Source of the DNA: Phoebastria nigripes
Lineage: Eukaryota; Chordata; Aves; Procellariiformes; Diomedeidae
NCBI GenBank assembly: GCA_035582835.1
Contig: JAYKAV010000911.1
Location: forward strand, 1,151,600 to 1,215,599
Reading direction: 5' to 3'
Length of the DNA: 64,000 nucleotides
Within the stretch, counting starts at the first letter, position 1, and every line of letters starts with the position of its first letter. The position numbers were made by a program, and so were the translations under genes. The notes under the pieces were generated by a model, which was not told the origin of the DNA, ran no database searches, and saw nothing but the letters and a program-made list of their open reading frames with translations. This document shows, one piece after another, positions 61,561-64,000 of this stretch.

Positions 61561-64000
61561 TATGATGTGTTTTAACATTCAGGGGCAGTAATTACCCTAC
61601 TCCAGTGCATTCAAAGAACTGAGTATGACTTTACCTCAGAAGTAGTTTTCACTTCCATGCCTCCATTCCCATTAGCCCTTACTTCTTTATTTACAATACA
61701 GCTTCATCCATACTGAAAAACAAAGGTGAAACTTCATGAAATGTTAGGTCATGACTAGGTTAAGGTTTTAGAGAAAAGGTTCAGTGTAGTGAGGCAGTGG
61801 GAAATGGAGACTGTCCCAGNTGCTCTAGGATGCAGTCTCAGTTTTTCTGCAGAGTGTTTCTGTGATCAGTGATCAACAACTTCACTGGGTGAGTGAAACA
61901 CAGCAGGGATCCTGCAACTAATTGAGAAGTAGTAACATATGACCATAACCCATGTTGCTGCATCACAACTGCCTGGCCCTTCATCCCGAGAGGCAGCAGG
62001 GCTGTATCAGAACAGGGATGTGGTTGCTGTTCCTAGGGCTCAAGTTAATTCCTTGGCATGATATTACCCAGCATCTAGTTCACCACTATCTGTATTGTGG
62101 CAGATAGATATGCTCTTAATCCTTCTGTGTTTCTCCATGTGCAAAACAGGAGGCAAAACTACTTGTTTTGCTTTCAGAAATATAGGAAGGATTAAGTCAT
62201 TACTATTTGCACAGAGGGTTTACAAACGGTAAGTTCAACAAAATTTCTACCCNACCAAATTTAGAGGAAGTTCTGCTGCTGACTTCTGTTTCATAAGGCC
62301 AATGTTTTTCACACCTACATATGCTGTTTGCTGTAAGAACTAAATTGTACTGATTTGCACCTTCTATCCTAGGTTTTGGTGTGGGGTTTTTTCATTTTCT
62401 TCTGATTTTCTTGGACTGAATTTTTCCTTGCTTGACCTCTGCTCAAAGAAAAATTCAAGCTTTTTTTGAATTAACTAACCATGAAAATAATACACTTTTT
62501 CCATAAGTTCAGATCAGGAATTTTCCACTTGAATTACTGAGAATTGGCTTAAGGGAAGGTGGATGAAGGGGAAGAGGGAGTAAAATAGTACTTCTTCAAC
62601 AGATGCCTAAAAGCAAAAGGTGTTTTGTCATAAATGGTTAAGGTTGCCAATTTCATAAATATGAAATAGACTTTCTGACTAGTTGTATGGATTGCATTTT
62701 GGAGGTGAAATGGTTAAGTTCACGCATTTGAGGATTATTTGTTAACTTGTTAATTTAACAGCCACAGTTTATTTCTTTCATTAGGGAAAATTTTGCTGTT
62801 CTCTGAATGTAAAACTGCATTTATGGAGATTTTGCTGACTAGAAGAGAAATTAGGGATCACTTCTAGTGTAAAGCAGTTTAGCAAAAGTGATTTTAGCCA
62901 GCTGAAGAAGATCTGTCTCCTGACCTATGCATTTTAACCATTCTGTAAAATTATTACAGTCTTTTCTGTATTTCTACAGTTATCAAATGCATCTTCATAT
63001 TTCCTACAGATAATACACTGAATGTATACTTCCTGAATGACTGCTATCCTACGCTCCTCTGAACACTGGAAAAGAAAACCACTAAAAGCCCACAAGTATT
63101 TAAACCTGAATATAAGTATTTATGTGGTGAAAACTCATTACAAACCATAACACAGTACAACTTCAGATATTTGTTGGCATTAAAATGAAACTATGAAAAT
63201 AAAATGGTCACGCTGATTATTTAGAAGTGTAGCCTATGGTATAAAATAGGAATAAGTAAATGAAGACTGAATTTGATGATCCATAGCTAGAATCTCAACC
63301 TAGCAGATTAAATCAATCAAGGAATGATGAAGAGGAAAAGTGCAGAGGTGGAGAAAGGCAAGGAGAGATATCATGAGTATGCACTAAGCCTTGAGCTAAG
63401 CACTGACATCATGAGTATGCACTAAGTTACTTGGACAGCAAACGTGGCTGGTGGAAATGCAAGGATGTCTGGCTTGCAAATTATAGATGACACCCACCTC
63501 CACCTACTGAGACTGTACACTTGAAATAGAATGGCTGTGGATAACACCTTCTGCACCACTGAGTCACACTGTGGGGCAGAATTGAACATGCCAAATAGAA
63601 TATGTACTGTACTCTGGTACATTATATGTGCTACACAAATTATTGAAAATCCAAATAGCTTTCTAGTGTTGCACAGCATGCTGATCCCTTCATACATGAA
63701 TAGAAGTTGGGTGTGTTCATTGAAAGCATCAAAATAACTGACGTTCTTGAGTGAACTTCACTTTTCACAGAATATTGACCACCATATTGTGACAGTGTGG
63801 GAAGAGATGCTATTCTCTTCACATCTTCAAAAAGATGGCTGCATTCCATGTATTCAAGCTTCCAATCTATTGAAATATTGGTCCAACCAAAGCATTTTCT
63901 GTGTATTGACAACTAAACATATATAGTCAATAGCATAGTTATCTGAACACCTTACACCTTTGGATGTTTGTATTCCACATGTCTATGAGGTAGGTAAGCA
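61561..64000. other. Unique AT-rich non-coding DNA
   Basis: No gene recognised. A 39-bp unit beginning ATCATGAGTATGCACTAAG is partly duplicated at 63370-63427. Ambiguous bases lie near 61820 and 62253. Frames at 63422-63912 overlap on both strands with no domain. Confidence 0.5.

Overview
The window looks like non-coding DNA from a bird nuclear genome. I find no host protein-coding gene, tRNA or rRNA that I can defend. The avian assignment rests on the repeats: several CR1 LINE copies ending in ATTCTATG-type octamers, three solo LTRs with 5-bp target duplications that resemble avian endogenous retroviral LTRs, a few very old MIR-like and L3/turtle-type CR1 fossils, and no Alu, B1 or L1. Base composition is AT-rich, homopolymers are common, and scattered single N bases plus one 473-bp gap (56008-56480) point to a draft assembly. 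I cannot tell whether the window is intergenic or lies inside a large intron.

Layout. 1-16.8 kb: unique AT-rich sequence with homopolymer tracts (a C-rich tract at 2931, five long A-tracts between 4384 and 8365) and one strong 59-nt hairpin at 5931-5989. 16.8-32.2 kb: an old minus-strand CR1 (16845-17090), a 35-bp alternating purine-pyrimidine tract (18996-19030), MIR-like fossils (24150, 31384, 31977) and a well preserved minus-strand CR1 3' end (27455-27946). 32-42 kb: mostly unique sequence, with an ancient CR1/L3 RT fossil at 39995-40245. 42-54 kb: a possible LTR fragment with a TATA box (42010-42330), solo LTR A (43531-44096, minus, flanked by GCTAA), a palindromic X-box-like site (45827-45850), two CR1 tails, and solo LTR B (52964-53522, plus, flanked by CCCTC). 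55-61.6 kb: a plus-strand CR1 whose reverse transcriptase is open except for one nonsense codon (55282-56560), then an ancient CR1/L3-like LINE (58870-61560) split by solo LTR C (60301-61398). 61.6-64 kb: unique sequence.

No genes here work together. The window is best read as a record of repeat insertion, old LINE and MIR fossils first, CR1 and LTRs later, with LTR C nested in an older LINE. The most consequential regulatory inference is that solo LTR B keeps a TATA box, a consensus splice donor and a poly(A) signal in the right order, so it could act as an alternative promoter and first exon. LTR A carries a palindromic CRE. No previously undescribed multi-gene system is visible.
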